Assembly: GCA_030849045.1 (NCBI GenBank)
Contig: JASAOL010000522.1
Coordinates: 1-64,000, forward strand
Source: Wallacemonas rigidus
Lineage: Eukaryota; Euglenozoa; Kinetoplastea; Trypanosomatida; Trypanosomatidae
Reading direction: 5' to 3'
DNA: 64,000 bases
Positions 17,412 through 26,944 of the stretch are shown one piece after another (position 1 is the first letter of the stretch; each line of letters opens with the position of its first letter). The position numbers and the translations under genes are program-made. The notes under the pieces are model-generated. The model was not told where the DNA came from and searched no databases. It was given only the letters and a program-made list of their open reading frames with translations.

Positions 17412-18824
17412 TCATCGAAACCATCGTCTCGGCTTCTGGTACCACGGCAGGTTGGACTTGCCGTCGTGATTTCGACGCACTCGCTTTCCGATCGTGTCAA
17501 TGATGCGCTGATCAGACACACCGTGGTTCTCACTGAGATCTAAACGGGTGACGAGACGATTGTACTTGAGCGCCGCACTGAGGGCCTGTGCGCCGCTGTT
17601 GGTGATGTCATTGTTGCCCAAGTCTAGCGTACGCAGATGACATTCGAAGCGCCTTGTGAACTTGTGCTTCAGAATACTCGCCAGTGCGCCGGCATCCTTG
17701 TCGTTTAGTCTGCAGTGCGTGGCGATCAAGACTTCAATACGGTAGGATATACCACTAGGCTGGTACAGGAGCGGTACGACGTAACACAGGCTGAGGCTCC
17801 TCTCGGCGATATCTGCCAGAGTTTTTGCGGACGTGGCGCTGCGCGGCTCGGACTCGTCGGGGAAGAAGCGCATGGGCAATGTCCAGGTCACACTCGGCGG
17901 GGCTGGCTTGGCGCTGTCTCCCACCGCGGCTGTCGCGAGAGGCGCGTCGTCACCGCCCTTTCCTTCGCCCCTGTCGTTGTACCCCTCTTTGCCGGAGTCG
18001 AGCTTCTCCTCATCCATCTTCTCTTCGCCTCCGCCATTCTCTGCTGTGACTTCGCCAGGTTGCAGCGGCTCCCCGTGGGCGTCGAAGGCGGTCGGCGGCG
18101 CCCCCGCGCCGACCGAGCCAAGCTGCGTATAACTCAGGTCCAGCGTCGTGATGCAGCCCACACCTGTGCGACCAACGTGTGTGCGGCTGGCAGCCACCAT
18201 CCCTACTAGCCTGACAAGAAGAGCAGCTTGTTCAATGCGTGTAGCGTCGCAGACATCGTCGTGCAGGCGTGTACGTACTTCCTGGTCGAGCGGCGTCACC
18301 TTACCCTGCGCACCGCCCATTCCCCCATTCTCAGCAGCGCCGCCGTTCAGCAGTGTCTCCAGAAAGCCCTGCTTGGCGTTTTTACGCTCTGGGCTTTCCT
18401 CACCGATGCCGCCGCCGAAGCTCAGCGTATTGGCGGGAGGCGGTGGACTCGCCGCGTCTGAGAAGGCCACACCGCTGACAGCTGCCTCGACCTCTGCGCG
18501 GTGCGGCCTCACTGCCGGGGTGTATGTGACCGTGCTACGACCTCCTTCACTTGTCCCGAGCAACACACCCGTCATCGCGCCACGCGGGGCTGACCCTGCT
18601 GGGCACGGCTCGCTACTGAAACCCAGTTCACTCAGTTGTGTACCGCTGTGGTACTCGATCGTGACGCTGCAGATGGGACGCACGAGATGGCGCAAGGACC
18701 TGTGATAGGTGAAGGGCACCAGCACGTCTAGAGGGCCCTCGAGTGCGGCCAGACGACTTGAGTTGGACTCTAGCACAGGTGGTGAGGCCGTCGCCGCAGC
18801 CACAAAGGTCGTGTTGTCTGACAT
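17412..18824 (-). CDS. Leucine-rich-repeat (RNI-type) protein
   Basis: The product is 470 aa. The codon at 18833 is TTG, so the ATG at 18824 (MSDNTTFV) is the start. Leucine-rich-repeat pieces are scattered: ITTLDLSYTQLGS in the middle, IEVLIATHCRLNDKDAGALASIL, then LRTLDLGNNDITNSGAQALSAAL and LVTRLDLSENHGVSDQRIID near the C-terminus. This is the ribonuclease-inhibitor-like type common in trypanosomatid flagellar and cytoskeletal proteins. A long low-complexity Gly/Glu/Pro insert (about 235-310) interrupts the repeat array, so the horseshoe may be split. No enzymatic domain is seen. It presumably mediates protein contacts. The ATG directly follows the first AG after the upstream pyrimidine tract. 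Confidence 0.88.
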   Translation of the reverse strand: MSDNTTFVAAATASPPVLESNSSRLAALEGPLDVLVPFTYHRSLRHLVRPICSVTIEYHSGTQLSELGFSSEPCPAGSAPRGAMTGVLLGTSEGGRSTVTYTPAVRPHRAEVEAAVSGVAFSDAASPPPPANTLSFGGGIGEESPERKNAKQGFLETLLNGGAAENGGMGGAQGKVTPLDQEVRTRLHDDVCDATRIEQAALLVRLVGMVAASRTHVGRTGVGCITTLDLSYTQLGSVGAGAPPTAFDAHGEPLQPGEVTAENGGGEEKMDEEKLDSGKEGYNDRGEGKGGDDAPLATAAVGDSAKPAPPSVTWTLPMRFFPDESEPRSATSAKTLADIAERSLSLCYVVPLLYQPSGISYRIEVLIATHCRLNDKDAGALASILKHKFTRRFECHLRTLDLGNNDITNSGAQALSAALKYNRLVTRLDLSENHGVSDQRIIDTIGKRVRRNHDGKSNLPWYQKPRRWFR

Positions 18825-18876
18825 CTGATCCAACGGTGGCGGGCACCGGATAAGGAGAAGAAAACAGACTCGATGA
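18825..18876 (-). promoter_or_regulatory. Predicted SL acceptor abutting the LRR-protein ATG
   Basis: The tract GTTTTCTTCTCCTTATCC is followed by about 30 nt without any AG until GGATCAG at 18826-18825, and then the ATG. The predicted 5'UTR has zero length. Confidence 0.5.
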
Positions 18877-19295
18877 CGCGGTGTACAAGAGCGAAGGGTC
18901 AGAGCGTGTGTGAGAAGTGAGGGGGAGGGAGGATAGATCAGTGGGGTCGCGAAGACAACGCGTAAACTGGTCAGTTATGAGTACACTCCACCGTCTCACT
19001 CCTTCTCTCGTTCGTAGAGAGGGAGAGAGGGTGGAGGCGCGAGGCGGGAAGCGGTAAGAGCGGCGACTACATCCGCACCTTGGCCAAGCATCTCTGCAGA
19101 CGTTTCGCGAGCGTACGTGCACAAGCACACACACACACACACAAACACACTCCCCTGTTTACTTTTGCATCCATGACGTTTCAGGTTCAGGTCTGTGAGT
19201 ATTGGCGTCCTCATTTCAGTAAAACCAACAAACAACAACAAGGGACAACACGCCGACGCTTGCACATCCTCGACGGTATCGACTGTCCGTGCTGC
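18825..19295. other. Intergenic spacer
   Basis: No gene is seen. A (CA) run is at about 19127-19150 and a CAA cluster is near 19226. Confidence 0.5.
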
Positions 19296-21194
19296 TTAGA
19301 TGTTGTTCTCGAGGTACTGCAGTTTCCTCATTCGGGCGTCCTCCTCTAGTGCGTCGTTTGTCTCCGAAATCGTCTGGAGTGAGTGTGCAGAGCCGAACGC
19401 GTCCTCGACTGCCTCTTCACCGCACGGCGCGGGTGTGGAGAGTGGCGGCAGCAGCCCTTCGATCTGCTCCAGTTTCCCAGGAGCGAAGGGCACTTCAACG
19501 GCACGGCAGACTTGCTGCACAGCGCGACCGGAAGACGGCGGGAAAAGAACCACAACGTCGCCCTCCTTTCCAAGTCGACCTGTGCGACCTGCGCAGTGGA
19601 CAAACGTGTTCGCTGACGGGCAGTCGCCGTAGAGGATGACGTGTGTGATCCCGTTGACATGTAAGCCGCGACCCATGTGGAAGCTGCCCACACCGACTAG
19701 CAGACGGCCCTCGTTGAGCGCGGAGAGTGTGCTGTTGTTTTTCACGTAGACGTCGCCCTTCTGCACGACCATCTGGTGCGCGCGCGTGTCTGTCGACCAG
19801 TGGGACCGGGGTTCTTCCTTCCTCGTGTGAGTTTCACGGGACTCGTGTGGAAGGGCGTCTCCGCGCTCGCTTTGGCCTTCCTTGCTGAGGCGATGAGGGA
19901 CACTGCGTGAGCCGGACCGGCTCTTCTTCTGAGAGGGTCGGACACGCTCTGGCAGCGCATGCAGTGGCGCGCATATCTGCGTTACGCCGCGAAGGGCGTA
20001 GTGCTGGCGAAGAACCGGCTCCACCTCGGCAGCGATGCACTCGCAAACAGCTTGTATTTGGTCATCCGCGGTGAAGAGCAGCACACGCGGCTCAGGTGTT
20101 TGATGGCAGATAAGGCGAAGTACAAGCGCCAGTGCCTTCGGAAGTGGGTAGCGTGAGTTTGCGCCGTAGAAGTAGAAGCTGATCGTCGGCGGGATCGTGT
20201 GCTCCACGAAGCTGGTCGTCAGGCGCACGGCTTTGTCGTTGCGTGTCCATGCGTTCAGCGTCCGCGCGGTGGTGCCGTCGACAGTGGCGCTGGCAGCCAC
20301 CAACTGAGCTGGTACTTCATCCCGGCCGTGGCGAAACACGCGGTCCACGAGGTTCGCCCCGTCAATGCGCTGATGACCGAATCGAATCGGCGCGCTAAGG
20401 ATCATATCCGCCTCATCGAGCACGACACAGTCCACCTTGCGGCGCAGCTTTTCACCGAGAATGGTCGGGGATAAACGGGTGATGTCTGCTATTCGCTGCG
20501 GTGTTCCGACGAGGACGTGCGGTTGAATGTTGTGAAGCTTGGCGAGCTGCGCATCGAGTGGGATACTGTCGATGGCGACCTGTACCACCTGCGCGCTGCA
20601 CCCACCAAAGTGTCTGAACCACTTGTCGTACTGCAACGCCAGCTCTTCCGTTGGAACAAGAACGAGCGTGTGCAGACGATAGTTGACAGCATCTCGCGCG
20701 ATACGGTTCGCGATGGCGAGGGCGATACCGAAGCTCTTGCCTGTGCCGGTCTCCGAATGGGCGATGACGTGCTTACCTTTGAGAAGCAGCGGCACCAACG
20801 CACCCTGCAGCTCCGTCAGACGATGAATGCGAAGCCGGTACAGGGAGGACAAGAGAGAGGCACAGAGACCTGCTTCTCGCGGACTTGTCTGCGCGAAAAA
20901 CAGCGGATGGGCTTCGTTGGTGTTCGTCAAGTACGTCTGGTGCGTGGAGGTGAGCATCTGTGCATCGCCCAAGCGAAGCTGAACGGCTTGATGACGCTGG
21001 GAGATGCCCTGACCGGATGATGCGTAACCCTTGTCACGCTCATAGAAGAATCGCTGGGAGACAGGCACGTTGGCCGCCCGCTTGGTGCCTGTGTCCTGCT
21101 CGAGGTAATTGGTCACGAGTGCGGCAGCCGAAGATGGCGGGACCGCACGGGATCCGCTGAGGTACTTGAAAGCCACGCGTGCGGTCTGATGCAT
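19296..21194 (-). CDS. DEAD-box RNA helicase, probably mitochondrial
   Basis: This is a 632-aa ATP-dependent RNA helicase. The codon at 21209 is GTG, so the ATG at 21194 is the start. The N-terminus (MHQTARVAFKYLSGSRAV) is basic and amphipathic, like a mitochondrial presequence. Motifs are in order: a Q-like residue in RLTELQ (~129), motif I SETGTGKS (147-154), Ia LVPTEELA, motif II VLDEAD (258-263), motif III SAT (302-304), motif V GVGSFHMGRGLHV and motif VI HCAGRTGR (533-540). A charged Ser/Arg/Lys-rich insert of about 65 residues (415-480) splits the second RecA domain between the LLFTADDQ and VYVKNNS segments. Family members act in RNA unwinding. A role in kinetoplast RNA processing or mitoribosome assembly is only inference. 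Confidence 0.93.
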   Translation of the reverse strand: MHQTARVAFKYLSGSRAVPPSSAAALVTNYLEQDTGTKRAANVPVSQRFFYERDKGYASSGQGISQRHQAVQLRLGDAQMLTSTHQTYLTNTNEAHPLFFAQTSPREAGLCASLLSSLYRLRIHRLTELQGALVPLLLKGKHVIAHSETGTGKSFGIALAIANRIARDAVNYRLHTLVLVPTEELALQYDKWFRHFGGCSAQVVQVAIDSIPLDAQLAKLHNIQPHVLVGTPQRIADITRLSPTILGEKLRRKVDCVVLDEADMILSAPIRFGHQRIDGANLVDRVFRHGRDEVPAQLVAASATVDGTTARTLNAWTRNDKAVRLTTSFVEHTIPPTISFYFYGANSRYPLPKALALVLRLICHQTPEPRVLLFTADDQIQAVCECIAAEVEPVLRQHYALRGVTQICAPLHALPERVRPSQKKSRSGSRSVPHRLSKEGQSERGDALPHESRETHTRKEEPRSHWSTDTRAHQMVVQKGDVYVKNNSTLSALNEGRLLVGVGSFHMGRGLHVNGITHVILYGDCPSANTFVHCAGRTGRLGKEGDVVVLFPPSSGRAVQQVCRAVEVPFAPGKLEQIEGLLPPLSTPAPCGEEAVEDAFGSAHSLQTISETNDALEEDARMRKLQYLENNI

Positions 21195-21770
21195 TATACG
21201 TCGCGACACCGGCTGTGCGTGTGCGTCAACAACGTATTATGGAAAAAAAAAAAACAACACCGAAAGGAGCCGAGAACCGTTTCAAGCATAAGACCGACGA
21301 GGGAGATGCGGCGGAGATCAAACGGTGATTGATGCAGGACGGACAATAGAAGAGGGTTGATGATGAAGACGGCAATGCGTGAGTGGAGTCCTAACCTCTC
21401 CATTTTTCGGGAAGTAGCAGGGCGCACGCGCACAAGAAGCAGCGCCGTCCCCCACACACCTTTCATTTTCGTGCGGTGGTTCCACACCTCTTCATAGTAT
21501 CACGCGTTCGAAATACTGTGCCTTACAATCAGCGGCACTTTGGCGCACGCACTGCCACGAAGTTGAGACCAGGATGCACACAGAGCTGTGTTCTATGAAG
21601 CACGTCACCTGTTGCGCGCTTTTAACACGCTTGTCGCCAGGCACCACCTGCATAGGTGACCTGAGCGTAGCGTCTTTTTTTTTTGTTTTGTTTTGCTCGC
21701 TTGTTTTAAACACAATTACGCTCGTGCTTTTAGTATTGTCAACACACAGGCGCACACGCACGTGTCACCA
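21195..21770. other. Intergenic spacer
   Basis: Beyond the acceptor it holds a T9-TTTTG stretch near 21676 on the + strand. No gene is seen. Confidence 0.5.
21213..21256 (-). promoter_or_regulatory. Predicted SL acceptor of the DEAD-box gene
   Basis: A T12 run with flanking pyrimidines, then a stretch free of AG, ends in GCACAG at 21214-21213. The 5'UTR would be 18 nt. Confidence 0.6.
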
Positions 21771-22376
21771 TTAGACTTCCTGACCGATACTGATGTGAGA
21801 GGAACTCAAGACAGGGTTCATCCACAGACCATCGCCCAGGTGATGAACGTTCTCGATGCAGTGCCCCTTCTCGGTGTTGAAAATAGCCTCGGAAGACATG
21901 AGCATGCGACCCACGGCCACGGCGTGCTCCTTACCCTCCACGTACACAGCGACCACATCGTCCTCCTTCGTATCCGGACAGACATATCCACCTTCAGAGA
22001 CCAGACCGGGTGCCATCACATCTGCACCGGAAACAACGTACCGGCAGCCGCCAATGTCGACTTGGTGACTTTTGAGCATAAACGGGTACTTGTGCAGAAG
22101 CTTCAGATGAGGCATATACGGGCCGTCGTGGTGGTTGAAGAAGAGCACCTCGGGCTGCGAGCTGACCAGTGTGATGCAGTGAATTTGGCCTTGGCAGCGA
22201 ATGATGTAGATGTTGGTTTTCTTGGGCAGAATGTCTTCCCAGAAGGGCTCCAGCGCGGGGAACTGCGCGTACAGGGCATCGCGCACCTCCTGTTGATCCT
22301 TACGGCTGCTGCTCGCGATCTGCGCTACGTTCGCCAGCGTGAACTTCTTGAATAAGTCCGAGTCCGAGAGTGCCAT
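21771..22376 (-). CDS. MCTS1/Tma20 homologue (PUA-domain translation factor)
   Basis: This 201-aa protein matches MCTS1 along most of its length. The pre-PUA part carries FKKFTLANVAQIASS and EPFWEDILPKKTNIYIIRC. The middle LLHKYPFMLKSHQVDIGGCR and VVSGADVMAPGLVSEGG mark the PUA fold. The C-terminus GHCIENVHHLGDGLW is diagnostic. MCTS1 with DENR (as Tma20-Tma22) acts on the 40S subunit in recycling, reinitiation and release of deacylated tRNA. No DENR partner is in this window. The frame is open to 22439, but the segment upstream of the ATG at 22376 is a pyrimidine tract with CAG 5 nt before the ATG, so the shorter start is used. It also aligns with the family N-terminus plus ~8 residues. Confidence 0.96.
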   Translation of the reverse strand: MALSDSDLFKKFTLANVAQIASSSRKDQQEVRDALYAQFPALEPFWEDILPKKTNIYIIRCQGQIHCITLVSSQPEVLFFNHHDGPYMPHLKLLHKYPFMLKSHQVDIGGCRYVVSGADVMAPGLVSEGGYVCPDTKEDDVVAVYVEGKEHAVAVGRMLMSSEAIFNTEKGHCIENVHHLGDGLWMNPVLSSSHISIGQEV

Positions 22377-22381
22377 AGTCA

Positions 22382-22428
22382 CTGAGAAGAGGAGGCGGGG
22401 GTGTAGGGGCGGTGGAGGGAGAGGACTC
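22382..22428 (-). promoter_or_regulatory. Predicted SL acceptor of the MCTS1 gene
   Basis: A C/T-rich tract (CTCCCTCCACCGCCCC onward) ends in TTCTCAG at 22383-22382. The predicted 5'UTR is only 5 nt. Confidence 0.55.
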
Positions 22429-22991
22429 TGCGAAAACAAGAGAGGAATATGTCAAAACCACAAGAACAAAAAAAAAAAAAAATGGTTTCGTCTTTGATGC
22501 AGTGCTAATACGCTATCTCCTTGGTTGAGAAAATGATACGCGAGGGGGCTGGTGGTGGAGGGAACAACGAGGGACGGAGAGGTTGATGATGTTAACGGAC
22601 AGAAGACTGATGACAGTGATTTGTGGGCACGTGCAACCCAGCGGACGTACCTCAGTGCGTTTTTCACCGATGACCCTGAGACAAGCAATGCGGTACCCAG
22701 AAGATATGCTCGTCTGAACCCGTGAACAGACCGGAAAGGAGAGAGGGGAAGAGCGACCGAAGGCGTCAGTGGTGGTGTGGCACCGCCATTCTGATCCTTC
22801 CATCAAGCATGGGTGGCCCGTGACGATCACTCTTCCACGCCGCCTTGTACTCATCCAAATAGTTTTAGCGGTACGCACACACTGGACGTTCTCCCACGAC
22901 TCTCTCCACTTCAACCCGTTCCTTTTGTATAAACTATCTACTTCTGATTGTCACGGAGTTCGAAAGCACAGACAGTACAAGGTATGTTGAC

Positions 22992-23024
22992 TGTGTGTGT
23001 ATGTGTGTGTGTGTGTGGGGGGGG
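22992..23024. repeat. Interrupted (GT)n followed by a G run
   Basis: GT repeats with one AT interruption run directly into a stretch of eight or nine G. Confidence 0.85.
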
Positions 23025-23194
23025 ATCTAATACGTTGCCAGAGATCTCGCTTCTCAAGCAACATCTGTTCTTCTTCTTCTTCTTTTACCATTATTCTTTT
23101 GTTGAGTACCACGGATACTCAAAGTCAAGGGAGCCGTGACCTCTACGTGCTTCTCTTCTTCATCCCAGCGGAATTCGGTGCGCACGGGCTGTTC

Positions 23195-26100
23195 TTACTT
23201 GCTGAGCTGGCGGCGGTGCATCGACGCCTCGGCCTCCTCTTTCATTAGCGCCTCGAGCTCCTTCTGCGTCTCCTGCAACATGATCGAAGCAGGGCGATGG
23301 CTGGAGTTCAATGAGTCCGCACGGCTCAGAACGGTAGAGGCGTCAAGGTCATGACCGCGAGCCGCACAGTGAGCCTCGTGCTGGCGCAGACTCGTCGCTG
23401 GAAAGACCTTGCGGCAGTACAGGCACGGCAGCTCTCGTGGCCCATTCGTGAGTGTAGGTGCGGAGGCGGTCCGACCGAGGGGGACATCGCGCGGTGCATC
23501 CGTGCCGATCACAGCCGCCCGCGCAGAGGCGGACGCAGGCATGTCCTCGCGGTTGTCGGCGTAACTGGTGCTGTTGAGGCTCCCGCTAAGCAGCACAGCG
23601 CTCCTCGCCGCCGCACCAGCAGGCATGTCTTCGGAGAATTGGGATGTGGCCGATGGTTTCGGGGTCAGATGACGTAGGTCCTCTTCCTCTTCCGCTGCAC
23701 CTGCGTCTGCGGTCGGCGCCACGCCGCTGCACCGTGCACTGGTCGCCGTTGTGGTCCTCGCTACCTTGGGCACCGACATCTTCGACGTGAGCGACCGTAC
23801 TTTTTGTGTGCGGGTGGACGCGGAGGTGACGCGAGGGTCTGCGCCAGAACCGCCTCTGGACTTCTCGAGTCGGCTGTGTGTGCTGCTGACCGTGCTCGCC
23901 CCAAACTGCAGCACCTTGCTGAGCGTTGAAGCATCGTCTCCGCCACCTGCGTCATCCTTGGCGTTAGTTGAGTATCGTCTGTCGGATTCGCTGAGGTTGG
24001 AGAAGGTGCTGCTGATAGAGCCAATAACCTTTTTCTTCGACTTGGCCGGTGGCACGTCCGAGGCCTCCGCGTCTCTGTCGACACTGGCCTGCGAGCTCGA
24101 CAATCGCGCGGAAGTATCCTCTGGCCCCTTTGCGGCACGCTCTCCACTTGTGCTCTTGGACCGATCACCCGTCACCGTGGGCTGCGAGTCAGGCACGCGA
24201 TGATCTGTGGATGTGCTGCCTGCGTGACTCGCATCGCGTACGCTCGTGATGGTCGTGGCCAGCTGGCCGTCGCGCAGCGTGAGCGGTCCGTCGGCCTTCT
24301 TGGGCGTCCGCAGGATGCCGACATCAAAGCTATCGAACGATTGCGTCGCGCGGCGCTCCAGCTTGCTGTCCTCGATGCTATCAGAGCCGGCTTTGACAGC
24401 GCTTTTCGACAGCGGCATCGGTGAGGCGACTTCGCTCTCTACGAGCCCCTCCCCGGTGCCGTGGCTTCCTCGCACTCCACGCACGTTGTTGCTGCCGTGA
24501 TCAGCCGACGCCGCTCGGCCACCGGGGCTATTAGCTTGACTCATGAGGTTGTAGTGGTCTTCATCACCATGGGTGCGGCGAATCTCCGCGAGACTAATGT
24601 ACGACGATGCCCCCGAGTCTAACCGGCGCGGCTGCCCAGAGCCAAACGATGCACTGGCCGGCGCACCTTGCCGGACCAGGCTGTGGTCAAGCGGTGAGCT
24701 GGGCAGCGAGGCGATGGGGGCGGTGGCCGCGCGGCGCAGGCCGATTGGTGACGCCGTCAAGATGGGCTCCGCACCTACACCATCATCCGTGGCAAGGGAC
24801 TCGCCGTACGTGGGAGAGGACGAGGAGTGCGACACGACTTGGGACTGCGCGTGTGCGTGCGACTGTGTGAGGACCGCACTGGTGCGATGAGCGGGTGGCG
24901 GCGAGGACGGCACAGCAGTGCCTCTTCGCGCTGTAGGGGGCTTCTGCAGGACGGACTTGAGAGACGTCTCCATGGAAGCGGCTGCCATGGGGGCACTTGC
25001 CGCGCCAGAGGACGAATGCCGCGTCGCCGTCGCCGCGTCAGAGACGGAACCTGAGGAGCGGGCGACGGCGTTGGTACCGCTCGGCCCAGTGGTACCCGAT
25101 GCGGTGGACAGCGACGGGTTCGTGTCTTGACGTGCGAGCGATGGGGCGATCCCTCGACCGGCGAAGGTGCCGTTGGGTACGTGATGCGGCCCGGTCACAT
25201 CGCCGACGCGCTCCACCTGCTCCAGCGTTTTGGCCGCCGTTTCGTGAAGGCAGTTAATCGCGCTTTGCAACATGTTGCGCTGCTCCGCTTGTTCGTGCCG
25301 CAGTGAGTCATTCATCGAGGCCAGCTCGTTGGTCAGGCCCTTCACAGCCGCTTCGGTGTGGCGCATGACATCGGCTACCTGCTCCTGCAGATCGTCGGTG
25401 AGCGCGTCGACGGCGAGGGAGATGGCCTGCAGCCGGTTCTCCACACTGCCGGGCTCCGCGAGGGCAGACGTACGATTGCCAGCGCCGCGTCCTTCAGCGT
25501 GGCGACTGGCTGCCTGGAGGAAGTTCTCTACCACACTCTTTGCGTCAGTGTTGAGACTTCCAGCGGTCGGGAAGCGCTGGTGCGCCGCCGCGGGGGAAAC
25601 CGGTGCGCCGCCCACACCCAAGGACCTCTGTCCGACAGCAAAGGAGGGGGACCACGAGGACAAGGTGCCCTCCTCGTCGGGCGACTCATGCGAAGCGGGC
25701 ACCACGGTGGGCTGTGCGATGCTTAGCTTGTGTTGACCAGCAGAGGCGCTTGCGGAAAGCTCGTGAGCACCGGGGAGCGGGGACCCATCGTTCTGGCGTG
25801 GTGTGGCTGGGCGCGGCACAGCGCTGGTGCGCGGTGCGAGAGCCGGGGAGGGCGTGCTGTGGAGCAGCTCTTGCGGTGGGCCGGTCAGATAGCTCTGCTG
25901 CTGCTGCTGCATCTGAAGCAGGTGACGCCCAAAGGACGCCCAGTCCACGTACTCGCCCTCCGCAGGGGGAGGTGATGCCTGCACGGCACCCGGCGTCCGG
26001 CGGTGTCCCTGACACGAGTGCTGTCGACGACGCCGACTTCCACTTGTCACGCGATTTCGGTGCGTCCTGTGGTGGCGACAACTGCATGTGCTGGTGCTCG

Positions 26101-26944
26101 AACCGCGGCTGCCCGGACGACTCATGAACGTACAAGACGCTCGCTGCGCCGGCGAGTCAACGTCCTCACAGAGCGTGGAGGTGGTGCTCGTCGCCGTCGT
26201 GTTTTCCGCCTCATCGCATCCCTGGCCACTCCGCTTGGCGCGTGCGTGCTGGTGACACAGAGGACAGCGTGCGCGACCATGGCGATCGTGCTGCCACGCG
26301 ATACGACCGGTCGCTGCGTCGATGTAGACAGGGGGCAGTGCAGCCGCACTGAGAGGTCCACGGTGGTCCTTGTTCGCCATCGAGGAGGCCAGTGCCTGCG
26401 CGTGGAATGTCTCTGCTTGACGCTGCAGGCCGTGCTGCAGACCATCGCCACGCTCACGCTCGACAGCGAGCTGTCTCTCGAGCATGCGGCACCGCGTCTC
26501 GTACTTACCCAGTGCCTGATTGAGGTTGGCCGACGTTAGGTGCAGCGTGTCGCGCTCCTGCCGCACCTGTGCGAGGTCATGCGTGAGGCACGCCTGCTTC
26601 TTTTCCAGTGTATCCACGTACTGCGAGCTGACCTGAGAGACCGTGGCCTTCTGCTGTGCAGCCACTAGCTGCCCCTTGAGCAGCGCTTGTGACCAGAGCG
26701 CGAACTGCATGCTCAGCTGGTAGACACGCAGGAGCTGTAAAAGGTCCACATCGGTTGCTTTCTGCACCGTGCTCATGGGGAGCGTACAGGTGGACAAGTG
26801 AGAGAGCAGGTGCGTCATGAGCCGCAGATCGGGCTCCTCGTCGATGGCGCTGGCCACGTTGATGCTACGCACGAGACGCCATTCGAGGTCTTTCTCCCCA
26901 GCGGTGTTGTAACGGAAGCGCCTCAGTTGGTCACACACACTCAT
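23195..26944 (-). CDS. DZIP1-like zinc-finger/coiled-coil protein
   Basis: The product is 1249 aa. The first ~115 residues (FRYNTAGEKDLEWRLVRSIN, then LLQLLRVYQLSMQFALWSQALL) resemble the N-terminal domain of DZIP1. DZIP1 is a basal-body and ciliary-base protein of animals needed for ciliogenesis. A coiled coil follows (about 105-185). A Cys/His cluster is at about 230-247 (RCPLCHQHARAKRSGQGC). A long Ser/Pro/Gly-rich disordered region fills 260-1150, and a C2H2 finger near the C-terminus reads CLYCRKVFPATSLRQHEAHC. DZIP1 proteins also pair this N-terminal domain with C2H2 fingers, although the spacing differs. The last ~60 residues return to a charged helix. A basal-body role is inferred from family only. 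The ATG at 26944 lies 2 nt after the nearest AG of a CT tract. Confidence 0.87.
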   Translation of the reverse strand: MSVCDQLRRFRYNTAGEKDLEWRLVRSINVASAIDEEPDLRLMTHLLSHLSTCTLPMSTVQKATDVDLLQLLRVYQLSMQFALWSQALLKGQLVAAQQKATVSQVSSQYVDTLEKKQACLTHDLAQVRQERDTLHLTSANLNQALGKYETRCRMLERQLAVERERGDGLQHGLQRQAETFHAQALASSMANKDHRGPLSAAALPPVYIDAATGRIAWQHDRHGRARCPLCHQHARAKRSGQGCDEAENTTATSTTSTLCEDVDSPAQRASCTFMSRPGSRGSSTSTCSCRHHRTHRNRVTSGSRRRRQHSCQGHRRTPGAVQASPPPAEGEYVDWASFGRHLLQMQQQQQSYLTGPPQELLHSTPSPALAPRTSAVPRPATPRQNDGSPLPGAHELSASASAGQHKLSIAQPTVVPASHESPDEEGTLSSWSPSFAVGQRSLGVGGAPVSPAAAHQRFPTAGSLNTDAKSVVENFLQAASRHAEGRGAGNRTSALAEPGSVENRLQAISLAVDALTDDLQEQVADVMRHTEAAVKGLTNELASMNDSLRHEQAEQRNMLQSAINCLHETAAKTLEQVERVGDVTGPHHVPNGTFAGRGIAPSLARQDTNPSLSTASGTTGPSGTNAVARSSGSVSDAATATRHSSSGAASAPMAAASMETSLKSVLQKPPTARRGTAVPSSPPPAHRTSAVLTQSHAHAQSQVVSHSSSSPTYGESLATDDGVGAEPILTASPIGLRRAATAPIASLPSSPLDHSLVRQGAPASASFGSGQPRRLDSGASSYISLAEIRRTHGDEDHYNLMSQANSPGGRAASADHGSNNVRGVRGSHGTGEGLVESEVASPMPLSKSAVKAGSDSIEDSKLERRATQSFDSFDVGILRTPKKADGPLTLRDGQLATTITSVRDASHAGSTSTDHRVPDSQPTVTGDRSKSTSGERAAKGPEDTSARLSSSQASVDRDAEASDVPPAKSKKKVIGSISSTFSNLSESDRRYSTNAKDDAGGGDDASTLSKVLQFGASTVSSTHSRLEKSRGGSGADPRVTSASTRTQKVRSLTSKMSVPKVARTTTATSARCSGVAPTADAGAAEEEEDLRHLTPKPSATSQFSEDMPAGAAARSAVLLSGSLNSTSYADNREDMPASASARAAVIGTDAPRDVPLGRTASAPTLTNGPRELPCLYCRKVFPATSLRQHEAHCAARGHDLDASTVLSRADSLNSSHRPASIMLQETQKELEALMKEEAEASMHRRQLSK

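Larger units (their letters stand above)
22377..23194. other. Intergenic spacer
   Basis: It contains the MCTS1 acceptor, an A14-A15 run near 22470, a GT repeat followed by eight G (22992-23024) and a TTC repeat near 23070. A 133-codon minus-strand frame (22513-22914) has no recognisable features and is not called. Confidence 0.5.

Noticed and set aside
22513-22914. 133-codon minus-strand frame between the DZIP1-like and MCTS1 genes
   Set aside because: It has irregular composition and no recognisable motif, and it occupies the only space for the processing signals of the flanking genes.
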